NCBI GenBank assembly: GCA_002914845.1 | Contig: JXTC01000409.1 | Location: 95,406-159,405, forward strand | Reading direction: 5' to 3' | Origin: Trema orientale | Lineage: Eukaryota; Streptophyta; Magnoliopsida; Rosales; Cannabaceae | Length of the DNA stretch: 64,000 nt | Shown here: piece by piece, positions 33,289 to 46,821 of the stretch | How the letters are laid out: every line of letters begins with the position of its first letter | How positions within the stretch are numbered: position 1 is the stretch's first letter | Translations under genes and position numbers: made by a program | Notes under the pieces: generated by a model | The model's database searches: none | Seen by the model: only the letters and a program-made list of their open reading frames with translations | What the model was told of the DNA's origin: nothing

Positions 33289-34544
33289 TTAATCTCCTCT
33301 AGGAAGAAAGACGGTGAGACTAACAGAAGCTGCAAAAAGGAAGATCAAGTGGCCAGTGAAGTTGACAATAAGAGCTTCTTGGGAACGTCTTAAGCCTAAT
33401 CTAATGAATAGTTGAGCCAATCCAATCTCAGCTGTGCATATTGCCAAGATAAAAATGATCATTCCAATAAATATGTGCCAAGGTAGCAGTGTTGCTCTTG
33501 CTGACTTCTCTGCTCCTGGGAAGAAATATGTGAAGAAACCAAGTAGCCACTGAAAAAAAAAAAGAAAAAAGAAAAAAGAATGATTAGTTAAGGTTTGTGG
33601 CTTAGTAATTTCAGATGAGATACATAATTAGTGGCTTGTTTGGTATTTTAAAAATAAAAAAAATAATAATAGGATGGAGATAATCTCAAATCTCATCATG
33701 CAGTTCAAGAAAATTTTTGGTCAGTCTTATTATCTATTGTTTAAGTTCAAGTAATTGAAATACCTGTAAACCGGATGCACAGATGGTGATCATGCCGAAC
33801 CAGGAATGTAACGTATAAATGTTCCAAAGCTCATTCTCATTGTGATTCTTGAAAACCACATAAATCCCCAAGATTCCAAGCACAAGACCTACAAAGTGGA
33901 ATACCAAATGCGCAAACTTTTGGGACCTCCTTCTAGCATGGACCATCTGGTATACCATTGTTCCTGCTTACAATAACACCTTGTCAACATCAGCCAACAA
34001 AAGACATAATGGACTTGGAAATCGGTTCACAAGTAATGAGTATCGAGATTTCCACGTATTATGATCACATGAAAATAAATTTTGAGAACTGTGAATATTT
34101 CTAAATTGTTAGACATTCATCTTATTTGCATACTGTTTGATTATGATATGATTCTGATATGATCTGACATTCAGAAATACCTACTATCAATAGGTGTTTC
34201 TTACCATATTATTCCTCAACCTACTAAGCAGTTAATTTCCAAAAAAATGTTACTAGTACCATATGCTCAATTTCATTGTCAGCTCCATAATTTTATGTTT
34301 TCATTTGTTTTACCAACATTTCAAAGTTTCCTTACTATGTGCTCCTTTTTCACAAACAACAAAATATATATAATATACTTGAATTCGCTAAGCCTCTTAG
34401 ACTTATAGCGTCGAAATTATAATAGGGCTAAAATGGGTAGAGTCATCACAAGATGTTAATTCACAAACTTAAGTTTAAAACACAATAAAATCTGCATTTT
34501 TAACAACGGTGGTAGAGACTCAAACGAGTGGTCAGAGTTACACT

Positions 34545-37500
34545 CACTACAAGAAAAATGACCTTTCAAGGCGCTTCTAAAGTGCCTTGAAAGGCCTACC
34601 ACGGCGCGTAGAGAAGCGCCTTGTATCCAGGTGCCGTGGTAGGTCCTGGATTCCAAGGCGCTTTTAAAGCGCCGTGGTAGACCTACGAAGGCCCTTTAGA
34701 AGCGCCTTGGTATCTAGAGAGGATACAAAGGCGCCTTATAAGCGCCGTGATAGAGTCTACCAAGGCGCTTTTTAGGCGCCTTGGTATCACATGGTACCAA
34801 GGCACTTAAAAAGCGCCTTTGTAGACCCGTGGTTTTTTTTTAGGCACAATATAAACGCTGAAATTCATTATTTTATGGGGATATTTTTTTATATGTTTGT
34901 GTATCCCTTCTAAAATTTCACAAATACAATCCGAATATTTAAAATGGATTTTTTTAAATATTTTTATGTATACCCTCTATGATTTTATATATATAATTTC
35001 CAAAACATCAAATATTTCACATAAAAAATTCAAATAAAATAGAACTAAATATAGATATTTACACAACACGATAACTCATAGGAATGAAGGACTTAATTAT
35101 GTCACTTAGACCTCCATTTGCCTAGAACTTTATAATTAGAACCTCACTAGATTCCTAGAAAGTAGACAATTTATAAATTACTATTCACACATTTATTTAT
35201 AAATATATCAGATGATATTAACTTGAATATGGAATTAAACACTAAAAGTTTGAAATCACCGTACAAAACAAAAATAAAATGCCACATTAGTAGATGAAGT
35301 CCTTATAAATCAAACTATACTACTTATGAATATAACTAGTCTATTAAGTTGAACGCCTCCTCTCTCTCGTACCTCATCTATCTCCTTTGGGCATATGTCT
35401 TCTTACCGCCTCACTGCAAAGAAAAGATTATAAAAAATTCAAAAGCTATGATATTTAAAAAACTAAAATTGAATTAATTAAACAATGAATGTATTGGCAT
35501 AAATAAAGCTTATCATGCTCATGCATAACTTGATATTCTCCCAAACAATACAAATAAATAACAAGGGTGTTCATTTAGTGTTAAGAAAATCTAGAAAAAT
35601 TGCAAGCTCAAGAGCTAGGCAAGCTGAGATCATGCAATTCATTTCTCCAATGGCAATAAGAAGAAGAAAAGTAAAACAAACCACCCCTGATTTTGCCAAA
35701 AGAACAACCATCTCTAACAAGTAATGGGTATGAATACTGAAGGAAGTAAAACTGCATGGCTATAATAAAGAAAGAGATTCATGTGCTGAAATAACAGATT
35801 ATAGCAGCAATACTCGCTAGCCATACAAATATCAAAGTATATCTAATTGAAAAAAGCCAGCTATGGTAAAGAACAGATTATAGTAGCGATACTGACAATC
35901 ATAGCACTGCTAAAGGATAGTTTCATATAAAAAAAAAAAAAAAAAAAACGGGACACTAACGGTTAGTAGCTTTACCAGAAATTGCAAAGTGTGGAATTTA
36001 TTTTTGATATCCAATTTATTTGCTAGAGAGCTTCAAATCACAAGTAGTACTATAATGCTACAAAGTCACAATAACAAATAGGTAGCTATATAATACTAAA
36101 ATAATAATTACTCGATTTCACAATCAATACTAGATTAGATCTAAATAGAAGACTAGGTAGATAACTTGAAACTTTTTCTGTCAATACTTCGCAAGCCTTT
36201 CTTATCTGTCCCATTTGACAACCTGTTGCAATACAAGGAATTTACATAAATACGCTAAAATAAACACATTGAGCACGAATAAAATACTAGTATACTATAA
36301 GACTGGATAGATAAGCTAAAACTAAAATCAATGAAAAGTTTGTAACTAGCACTAGAGTAGCCTACCCTCATTTTATCTTGCAACATTTTAAAATCAAACT
36401 GTTCTGTTTTCATGGATATGTCTAATATTATCCTTAACTGACTCCGCAATGTAAAGTGCCTTAATGTAAGTTCTTGCGTTTGCAATAACTACAGAGTAAA
36501 GGTCTAGATCTAGGTAAAAGTATCATTTTTTTTGAAAATAATTACATCTAAACTTAATAGAGATTCCAAAAGTACCACACATTGGGAAATCTAATCCAAA
36601 GAACGTGAAGAACAAGGCAAGAAAGGATTCTTAAATTAAATTATAACAAGAGAATCATAGTTTAATTATAAATGTTATTAATTGTTCACATTAAAACTAT
36701 TTAAGGTGACTTATGAAAAAGAAAAAAAGAAAAAACAAACATATAAGAAAAAGTTTCTCTTGAGCTACTGCAAACCTAAAGCACCAAAAAAGGATACACT
36801 CAAGATAAAAGAGATAATAGATAAGTTTGAGTTATGACAATATCTTATTTAGTATACTTTTGACTAAGGACTATAAACCAGTTTTTTCCCAAAGTAACTC
36901 ATGCTCTAACTAGCTACCATCTAATTGGTCAAGCATATTTTGCTGTACCACGTGAATTTCAAGCTTAGAGATATTGCACAATATAGTACCTATAAAATTA
37001 TAATTTAGTTTCCAGACCTCCCTATTGCAAATAAAATTGGATTTTGAAATGACACTTAAGAAAAATCCTTTGTTTTAATATTTTGGACATACTAGAAAAG
37101 AAGCCTATCTCGATACAACCCCCACCTAATCTGAACTTTTATCAGATAATTTTTGCAAACGAAATAAGAGCAACTCAATTAACAGTTACAAAAAGTAAAA
37201 TTATTCCAAGTAGAGTACCTGAGAAAGAATAAAGAAACATTGGTTACTTACTTTGGAGGTAAATAGAAAAACCCTTTGCTATCATGGGTCCAATTAATAA
37301 CAGAAAAACAGAGCGATCAATTAGACGTGGTAGAAAGAAAAATGCTCATAAATTAGACATAGTTTTAGCACACATTATTAAACAGAGGAGTCATACAAGT
37401 AAAGAGAACTCTTACTGAATTGTATAGAGCTCTGTTATTAGTTTTTGGTCTTGTAGTAATTATCTTTTCCATTTATCTTTTATATACCAAATTAAAATTT

Positions 37501-38402
37501 AAATCTTAATTCCTAAAGATTCATAATTCTTAATTCTTAAAAATTCCTAAAGTACTGTTTCATTTCAGGAAAAAAAAAATTGTTCATCTTTTATAAACAA
37601 TAACGAAGTAGACTACTAAATATTTTTTTAACTCTTGTCTGACCATTTCAGAGTCCAATTGTACAAAAGCCCAAATTGTTAAAACTAAAGCAAACCTCCT
37701 CAAATTCCAGAAATGGCAATCTAGATCGTATAGTTCCCCTAATTCAAATTATCTCATACCACATTCCACACACAAAAATAAATCATCATTAACCAAAAAA
37801 TCGAAGCTTTTCAAGCTCGAAAAATCGAAAATACAGAAGAACACGGGGCACACACAAGTAGTACCTGGACTTCCAGGAGGGACGTGTGGTTGGCGAGAGC
37901 AGGGTTAGAATCGGAGACGAGGCTGTAAAGGAGGGACTCACGATTGGGATGGTACTTCATGTGGAGGGTGATGGGACGCCAAGTCTTGGTGCTGCCACCG
38001 ATGTGGTTGAACTGGGAGCCCATCAGGCTTCGACGAGAACCCGCTTGTGAGAGAAAAAGAGAAAGGAAAGTGGGAGAAAGATTTTGAGGGCGAGAGAGAA
38101 AGAGTGAGAGATGGGGATTGAGGAGAGTGTTGACGGCGGGGATAGGAAAGAGGAGAAAATGAGGGGATCGGGTGCTGAGGTATTTGGGCCCTAATATTGT
38201 GCCATATTTCGGCGCCTAATAGGCGCCGATGAATATCTAGCACGGCGTCTCTTAGGCGCCGTGGTATCTCTACAATTACGGCGCTTGCAAGATGCCGTTA
38301 AATATATAACAGACCACGGCGCCTTGCAAGTGCCGTGGTAGTTCCAATATTTACCACGGCGCATCCGTACACGTGCCGTGGTAAGCTCTTTTTTTAGTAG
38401 TG
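34545..38402. mobile_element. Non-autonomous CACTA (En/Spm) transposon in intron 2 of b561 paralogue 2
   Basis: Ends CACTACAAGAAAAATGACC and, inverted, CACTACTAAAAAAAGAGC, with 3-bp target duplication ACT (34542-34544 and 38403-38405). Both subterminal regions (34560-34830 and 38200-38390) hold many short inverted and direct repeats of the type AAGGCGC/GCGCCTT and CCACGGCGC, the expected transposase-binding array. The 3.86-kb body has no TNP1/TNP2-like frame. A minus-strand frame near 37870-38023 begins MGSQFNHIGGSTKTWRPITL and ends at a plausible donor (CAG/GTACTA), possibly a captured exon. Confidence 0.9.
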
Positions 38403-38632
38403 ACTACTAAAGTAACTTAGGAACCAATAAAACCAGAATAAGCATGGAGGTACCAAGTTTGAGTCCATTTTATTTTTAACAATTGACGTGGAAATATATG
38501 ATAATGATTGGTCTAAATTAATACATAATGGGACTAATTAAGTAGTATAACATTAAACAAAAAATAAATGAAAATAAAAACGCTTTTCTTACCTTCTCCA
38601 GTAGCCAAAACAGGCCCAAGTATCATGAAAAG

Positions 38633-39358
38633 TAGGAGTGGTAATTTAGGTCACAACACGATAACACGACTCGAAAACGACACGAAGTTAGCGGGTTTGG
38701 GTTTGTCTTAAACAGGTACAGGTCAAAACAGGTTAAACCCGATTAAACATGATTAAATAATAGGTCATTAGCAGGTTAACCTGTTAAACCCGAAATTGAC
38801 CCATTTAACACGATTAAATTTTTTGATACATTGTATTATCTTGTGTGTACCAAGACTTAAAACTTCCCTTTTATATTTTATGTACTAAAACTTGAAAGTT
38901 TTATTTTGGTTTTAAACTTTGGATTGTGTGTTATATTTATTTGATTATGGTTGCTTGGTTATATTGGAAATATAAAATAAGTTAATAGATTATATCAAAT
39001 TATATTGAAAATGTGAAATAGGTTAATATGTTAAAATTAATAAATTAATATGTTATGTCAAGTTGAACCAAATATAACAAATTTAACATTAACATATTAA
39101 ATTGAGTTCAATTAACGGGTTAACAGTATATAGGTTAGCAGATCGTGTTACGTTGGACACGATCTGAATACGACCTATTTAAATAACGTGTTAAATGTGT
39201 CGCTCAAAGGTTAACCCGTTTATTTAGCGTGTCGGGTGTGGGTTTACAAATCATGACACGAATAATAAACGTGTCAGGTTTGGGTTTGGTAATTACTTGT
39301 TATATATATACCTCGACACGACACGAACATGACACGACAACACGAATTGCCACCCCTA
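38633..39358. mobile_element. hAT-type MITE inside exon 2 of b561 paralogue 2
   Basis: Termini TAGGAGTGGTAATT and, inverted, TAGGGGTGGCAATT. 8-bp target duplication ATGAAAAG (38625-38632 and 39359-39366), the hAT size. Subterminal ACACGACACGA-type repeats on both sides. No transposase. Removing the element and one duplication restores the 49-nt exon length of the other paralogues, which proves exon insertion. Confidence 0.92.
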
Positions 39359-39550
39359 ATGAAAAGTACATGCACCTGCAAATGAAAGGGAGAATGACAA
39401 CTACCAAGGGGCCTTTAGGAGAATGGCCGAATTTTAAACATTTTTTAAAATCGAAACACCTACTCTAATTTCTCAACTATTAATCGGACAATTTCAGATG
39501 TAGATGTATGTGATGCAACAAAAAAAAAAAAAAAAAAGAAGGGGTGTTAC

Positions 39551-41765
39551 TGTAAAACCCCTTAAATTTAATAAAGGGTATTGTGGTCTTTTGACCCAAT
39601 TTTTCAAAAAAAAAATATTATTATTGGATGAATCTGGACGGAATTGTGTCTAGATTCATCTGGGTAAAAGTGCGAGAAAAGTTTGAAAATTGGGGTCAAA
39701 ACGTAATTATTTAAGGATATTTTTGAAGAGATTTTCAGAAATTGGACCAAGTTACAAACTGACCAAAACAATTCCCAATTCCCAGAAGCTGACACGTGTC
39801 CCTCAACAGTTCCAAAATTGCCCATAAATTCCTGGACTTCCTCTTCTTCTCCCACGAAGCCCCCGCCAACGCCCGAAGCTTCCAGCTGCTGCCGTTCATT
39901 CTCCGGCCACTGTCCAAGCCTGCCACTACCCGGCGTCGACGCTTCACCGTCGGACGAACCCAGTGCCGCCGGAGCCGACCTCATCCGAGCCGCCGTTCGC
40001 CGGAAATCGCCAAAAAATGCCGCGGCTTCTTTTCTTCGCCGGAGTCGATTCTGGCTACTTTTGCGACGATTCGGGTCACCGTGGATTCGTCTCCTCACGG
40101 GCAATCTGCTGGTAGGTGCCTCATGCCTCAATTTTGCTCCGTTTGAGTTAAATTTCGTTTGGAAATTTTGTGTATAATTGGTTTTAGAGTTGACTTTTCG
40201 ATCGAACCGTTAGATTTTGAAAATAAAATTATTTTTTGAATCTACGTTGAAAATGGTGAAAAATGATATATATATATATATATTGGCTATATTCTGAAAT
40301 GGGCCCGAAAAACGAAATCGGACGGCTTAGATTTGTCTTGATTTGTGTACTATGGGGCTAGCACTCAAATTGGATAAATTATATATCTAACCTAAAGTTT
40401 TTGGGTGTTTTGAATTCAGTAGTGATGTCCGTTTCACGATTTGAAGCTCTATTTGAAAATCAAGTTTTCAAACCAAGGAATTAAAGCTTGGAAAACAACA
40501 CTTGGACCTCCAAACGATACGCGATCGACGCCAAACTTTCCCGATAGTCTCGTAATATTAATTGGACGCTCAATTGAGGTAGGGATTCGATTACTTGATC
40601 TTTAAACTAGTTTAATTTTGTTTTTCACATATTTTGAATAAATATGAAATTTCGTGAAATAATATATAAAAGTGTGTTTATATATGCTTTTGACTTGATT
40701 TGAGATATAAACTGTCTAGGAGGCACGTCACACTAGTTGGCGTGTCATATATACTGTTTTGAACTGTTTTATGTAGAAAATTGAAATTTTGGGTTTTGAT
40801 CAAAAACGGCCGTTATAATGCCAAAATTTTTAGAAAATCCAAAATGAATTGAGAACTCAGTTTTGAGGAATAAATGCTATTTGACTAAAGAATACTGCAT
40901 GGTTATTTTGTGATTTTGTGGAAATGGTGCATATCCTTATTCTGTCATTCATATAGTATTTGCATGCATTCACACACTTACGCAGCTGTCGGACCTACGG
41001 TACCCCATATTGGGTGCTCGGACTTACGGTCACCTCATTAGGTGACTCGGACTTAAGGGTGTTCCATTAGGACATTTCGGACATCATGATTGCATACATA
41101 GTTATATGTTGGCTTGAATAGATATGTGCTGGTTTTGATGGATATTTTACAATAGTTTTGGAATATTTGAAACTATTGGACTGTGATTTCTACTTGGATT
41201 CTATAAACTGTTTTGAGTGGACTACTAACCATGCAGGACCTTCAACGTGAGTATGTTTCTTGTATATATATAAAACTTGTAATCGATTCTCTACTGGGCA
41301 TTAACTCATCCCCTTCTTCCCTTCAGGTGGCACCCAGTGTGAATTGGACCAGAAGAACTAGATCGAGGCATTCGAAGATTAACTAGTTTATTTATATTTT
41401 AGTAAATTCCTACGAAGCTTGTGAAATGTTTAGATTTAAGTAGGAATTTAGATTTTATAAAACTTTATGAACTAGAATATGAAACTTGGACATGGTTTGT
41501 ATTACTTATGTCTGTATTTGAGAGTGAGATGATTTGTGATGCATGACTATTAAACAACTGTTTTAATTATGGTCTATGTTTGATGAGTGACGCATAACTG
41601 CAGGGTTTTATTTTCAATTACAAATTTTATTGAGGCCAATTTTGAAAAATAAGAGTCCCCGGGGCAAAATTTTGAATTAATTGAGTCATTTTTAAAAATA
41701 TTTTTCAGTATTTCTATTTTATGAAATACTCATTCTGCCACTGACCCTGGTCTCGGGTCGTGACA
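39551..41765 (+). mobile_element. Large solo LTR (probably Ty3/gypsy) abutting exon 1 of b561 paralogue 2
   Basis: Begins TGTAAAACCCC and ends GGGTCGTGACA, with 5-bp target duplication GTTAC (39546-39550 and 41766-41770). 2215 bp without internal coding domains, with a GC-rich block at 39830-40110 and direct repeats of TCGGAC(T/C)TACGGT at 40987-41090. The right-hand duplication, read on the minus strand as GTAAC, is the splice donor of exon 1. Orientation is judged from the usual gypsy end ...GACA only. Confidence 0.82.
40987..41092 (+). repeat. Direct repeats within the solo LTR
   Basis: About three units of roughly 29-30 bp, each starting TCGGAC and containing ACGGT or AAGGGT. A common feature of long gypsy LTRs. 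Confidence 0.6.
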
Positions 41766-41929
41766 GTTACATTGAGAATCTTGTGCTTTGTGTCGGATTT
41801 AAATGCGAGGCCTTTCTGAAAGTGAAGTATCCAGAGAAGGACAAGGACTCTGACTGCTACGCCTAACAAATGCGCTAATATTGAAACTGGAGTTGCTGTC
41901 ACTCTGCATCTTCCTCTCGTTAATGCCAC

Positions 41930-44900
41930 TTTGAGCTACTGGTCTCTCCTTACCTATATATATAAAAAATAAATACCCAATGTTTAATTAATTATATGCG
42001 TAATACAAGTTCGGTCTACATACTTAGGACTAATTATATGCACGTATATGTGGGATATGTATTGCTATATAAGTTGAGGATCACAAATAATCTACTTAGT
42101 TTCATTTTAGATTTCATCTAAGAGGGTTGCTTTTTCGATCCTAAATGTCGTTGAAAAATATGTGGATAACAGATGCATTAGGTAAAATTTGTTTTCGCTG
42201 GCAAATTATAAAACTTGTCGGCGTAACCACGGTTTTAAGCATATTTGAGAAATAGAGTAAAACCAAAGTTTATTATGTTTATTATGTTGTCTTTATATAA
42301 ATTTACTAAATATCCTCAATGATAAATTATATTCCAAATTTCTCATTGGTATATACATATATCATATAAATGTAATAGATTAAATTTCACTAGTAGCTTC
42401 GGATTATAATTGTTGTACCACTTTGATCAAACATTAGAAGTAGTTTATACACTACCAAAAAATTTATTAAAGAAAAGAATAAATGTGGATTTTGAAGTGC
42501 AAAGAATTATTTTCTTAAAAGTGTTATTTGCTCCCACCCGAAATTTGTTAACAGATTTAGTGAAAATTGCATCAATTTGGATATACTGGATTATATTCAA
42601 AAGCTAATCAATAAACACTCAATCAAAGGCTCCCATAGCCTCTTGCAACGATGCAAAAACCTAAAACGCTCAACACCCACGCACACACCCGCGGTGCAAG
42701 AGTGCACACTAGAAGCATATACTTGTTATACACTAGTAACTCAACTAAACTTTTTTTAAATTTTCTCAGGTAGGACTTTTAGCTTTCCAACTTCCATATT
42801 TTATATTATTGTGGGACAGAGCTAACATTTTGTCTAATAGGGATTAGAACTAAATTTTATTGATTTTGTGAAGGCTATTCTATAATCTTTTTATTTTTTA
42901 GTGGGAACTTTGCATGTAATTTAAGCTTAAAAACTATAATTATATATAAAGTTTTTAGCCTTTTAAAAGAAAATATAAGATTGAATGGGGACTTAAACAC
43001 CACTGACATGTAAGTGGCTTTATCCTTGAGTATTGTTGCACCATTTGCCCTATTATCGAAAAAATCATAAAAATTGAAAAGCCACAATGTTCAAGTCATA
43101 AATTACCAAATATATTATAATTTAAATTTGAATATGAAGGTGCTATACACAAATCATAATTCCAGGACGAAAATAGTGAAATGATTATTATTTAGGGACT
43201 AGTAGTGAAATTAACCTTTTTTTAATATTTAATGTATTTTAAATATTACATTACAATATATTTCTTGAAAATATTTTTTTAATAAAAAAAACATTTAGTT
43301 TTGTCAAGTTTCATTTATGAAGCAATATAACGACACTATTTACTTTGAGATTTTCTATCTTTTAGCATAAAACGAAACAATAATTTTACTTAATTTGGCC
43401 CCTAATCTGACCATATACCATTTAAATTTGACTATTTTTTTATGAAAGAGCCAATGCTACAATGCAAGAGTATCAAAGTTCCAGGTAATTTTATCTCCGT
43501 CTAAGTTGAAAAGTCTGGAGACTAAAATGGTACAATGATTATAATTAGGGGTCATTAGTAGTATTAATCCACAATTATATTTTTGTGTGTATATATATAT
43601 ATTAATTAGATTTTATTTATTAATATGATTGGTGAATGCATATGTACTATTGGGAGGAATATCTTAGGACTTATTTTAGAAAGTGACTTTTTTAATACTA
43701 ACTTTATTGCTCTAGGTAGTTAATTGGCTAAAAATCCATCAATAAAGACGAGAGAAGAGAGAATATTGGAAAACAAAATAAAAACCCATATTTTTTTTTA
43801 ATAAAATTGCCTATATTGCGTGATTTGTTGAGCATTTCAGCTTTTACAAACTCCATTTCACACTCTACTTATTTTTTCTTTTTCAATTCCACATCATTTT
43901 CATCAAAAAATTCTGAAAGTTTACTTTTAGAAAAAAATAAGTAAAGTTGACGTTCGAAATTGTCACAATTATAATGACCACGTTTCTAAACGGTCACTAA
44001 TTCAGTGAATATGGTCACAATTATAATAACCAAGGTCTAAATTATGACCGTTTCGAAATATAGTCACTATAATTATGATCGTTTTGAATATGAGTTTTCC
44101 AACTTTAAAGAAAAGTGCACTTTAAATGATAAAAAGTCCACTATTTAACGTATTTGAAATATTACTACACAAGTATGACCAGAAAATGAACCTTTTATGG
44201 AAAAAGAAGTAAATACCTCAAATTTTCTTTCCAAAAAAAGCTGAAAAAATGACGACAAAGTAAATTATGGTTTCACCGGAGTAATTATTTGATGATTTTG
44301 CCAATGTTTGCCCCAAAAAAAAGGCCTTGGACTGTGTTCCACTAGAGAGGAGGGAATAAGTTGAAAAAATAGAGAAAATAAATTTAAAAATGGAGGGAAA
44401 TGTTTTAGGTGGATTTTTCTCACAAAGGTAACATTGAAACCTATTTAATTCTCTAACCAAAATGAACTAGAAAAGTCAATATTTAGTCTTTAAAAAACCA
44501 TTTTTTAAAACACCCATAAAAAAAGTTATTTACGTCCAAAATAGTATTGTCCATGTCCATTTCTTAAATATCTTTTCATTTATATGAAATACTATATGTT
44601 TATTTTGGTAATTTAAGATTCTACAACATAATAATCTATTATATATATTCTAAACAATTTTTTTAAAACAAAACAATTCTATAATTGTGAATTTATTTAC
44701 TAAGTCGCTTTTTTTGTTTTCATAACTACAATAGGGTTACCTCACAGACATAGCAACGTCAATACCAAATTGCACAAATACTTAGATTTGTTCGGTAATA
44801 TTTTTATTTACATTATTTTATTTTAAAATTAAAATGAAAAATAAAGATGCTCTCCAAATATTACTTGAGAAAATTCTCATTATTTATTTCACTTCTAAAA

Positions 44901-46094
44901 TTAAGACAAAAGTGAAAATGTTACCAAGCAAATCTGTAGTAACATAAGTACAACAATTATTACTATAATAAAGAGTAGGGAAAATAATAAAATTGAAATA
45001 TGAAGTTTTACCTGATAATGTTGATTATTTCTGTACATGCAAGATTTAATTGATCAAGAATTCGAATGAAAGGATACAGGGTAATTAAAGATGACAGAAA
45101 CACCTTTGAATGGCTTAAGTAAGGCACGTTTTACCTTGAGACAATACTTACAGCTTCTTTTCTCTCGGCACATGTATTTTTTTTTTTCCCCCTTTTCTAT
45201 ATATGTTTATTGATTAGTGGTTTGTAAGTAAATAACTCATGGCCCGAAAACTGCATTAATGAAGCAAGGAATATATAAGGCTTCATGTACACTCGTGTAA
45301 GCAAACTCTTATTAACATTAAAAAGACAAGCTTATGAAAATGGTTTTTGGAATTATTATACAGTAAATTAAGGGTAATATTTTCTATAATCGGTATTAAA
45401 AAAAAGGTAGATAACTACTAAGTAGGAGGAAAAGGTTCATATTGGTGAACAACATATATTTTTATTTAAAAAAACCCTTATATGCTTTGGTTTATTAGTT
45501 TTCTGAAATCCAGTTACAATTAATTAGGCTAAATATTTTTCCTTTTTAAATTTTCAAATCATTTTTCATGATATAATTAATATTGTTGAGTGTCCTCTTG
45601 ACACAACTGGTTTAACGACGATATTCAAATAATTTTTATTCGTCTTTACAAGATAAGATTACTTCCTTTCATGATTGATCTGTATATTTTGTGTGAAATT
45701 AATGTTTATATATACAATTGTGCAGCACGGAAGCGGATAAGTTCCTAGTTTGGCTACAATTGTACAGAGCTTTATATACCTAAACACTTCAATAGTCTAT
45801 TTTGGTAATTAAGCCTTTAATTTTGATATGAGTTACAAACTTACAATTGTGAACAATTGTCCTCTTAGTTTGGCTAATTATACTCAAATGAAATCATGAA
45901 ATTAATTTACTAAAGTGAGATTTTTATTTTAATGGCATGTGATATACTCATATATCTAATGATTATTAACTGAATAATGCTAGACTTAAAAAATTACCCA
46001 AAAAAAAAAAATTACACTGTTAATGTGACATTTTTTGTAACCACAATTTTACATGTTGTGTTCCTATTTTGATAAAGGATGTGTGGTTAAAAAG
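41930..46094. other. AT-rich spacer upstream of b561 paralogue 2
   Basis: No gene recognised on either strand. 43955-44090 holds several GTCAC(A)ATTATAATGACC-like blocks in both orientations, probably the end of an old DNA transposon. Confidence 0.45.
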
Positions 46095-46821
46095 TGTGGG
46101 ACCCGCTCTTAAATCGCTCGCCACGTGGGCAGCTCGCCAACTGACACACGTGCGAGAAAGCAACCTGGAAATCACGTGATCCGCATGAGATGCTAGAAGA
46201 CCCGTCCGGTTGTTGTGGGCCAAGGCCGCACCCATCTGAGATCCTAGATGGGCTCGGCCTCATCCGACCTTCGCCTCAACAGCTGGGGGGGTGAGAAGCC
46301 TCAGAGGTCTTCCATCAGAAGGCCATGCGAGACAACACACAGATCCAGACCTAGACAGGACATTTAATGCGATCCTGGGTAGGTGTGCAAACTGGACAAG
46401 CCGTCCCGACAGAACGGCGAACTGTCAGTGTCCCCTCGCATCGAGCCCACACCGGAAACAATGGCAGGAAGTAGGTCATGTCAATCAAGGGGAATCACGG
46501 CAGTCTAGACCCGTGATTTCCGGAGTCGATCATGATGAGAGAAGGTACCTGATCCAGGGTCTAAGCGCTAACAGTGCCCCAATCTCAGGATATATATATA
46601 CGTAACCTGCATTCTTTTGGGGGGGATATAGACAAGAAAAGTATAAGAAATACACATTGCTCTTCAGATATCCTGATTTCTCCTCCTAATACGGAAATAT
46701 CTGACTTAAACATCGGAGAGTCTTTGCAGGTGCGGACCTCCGCCTCTCTGACCAAGCTTGGAGTCGAGGACAACCAAGGATACTGAAGACACGTGGACAG
46801 TTGGTAAAAACCGTGCCAACA
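46095..46821. mobile_element. GC-rich solo LTR
   Basis: Begins TGTGGGACCCGC and ends CGTGCCAACA, flanked by the exact 5-bp duplication AAAAG (46090-46094 and 46822-46826). Clearly richer in G+C than its AT-rich surroundings, with no retroviral-type coding domain. Its open frames lack homology. A TATATATATA run near 46591 could be a TATA region. Confidence 0.82.

Larger units (their letters stand above)
33289..41929 (-). pseudogene. Cytochrome b561, paralogue 2, disrupted by three transposons
   Basis: Same plan as its neighbours. Exon 1 41929-41771, exon 2 39375-39367 plus 38632-38593 (split), exon 3 33963-33764, exon 4 33549-33289, which would give 222 residues. Heme histidines are intact in AHLVFHFVGLV, TLHSWFG and LPWHIFIG. 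Exon 2 has Val where the neighbours have Pro after the first His (HVLFMILGP). Three defects: the start codon position reads GTG with a stop codon three codons upstream, a 726-bp MITE splits exon 2, and introns 1 and 2 are swollen by a solo LTR and a CACTA element. Exons 3 and 4 show no stop, so inactivation may be fairly recent. Confidence 0.85.

Noticed and set aside
39604..40177. GC-rich overlapping frames of 116-175 codons on both strands
   Set aside because: They lie inside the 2.2-kb solo LTR, overlap each other in several frames and match no family. The openness follows from base composition.
46291..46605. 104-codon frame in the GC-rich island
   Set aside because: Located within a solo LTR with exact target duplication, and its composition is that of the LTR.
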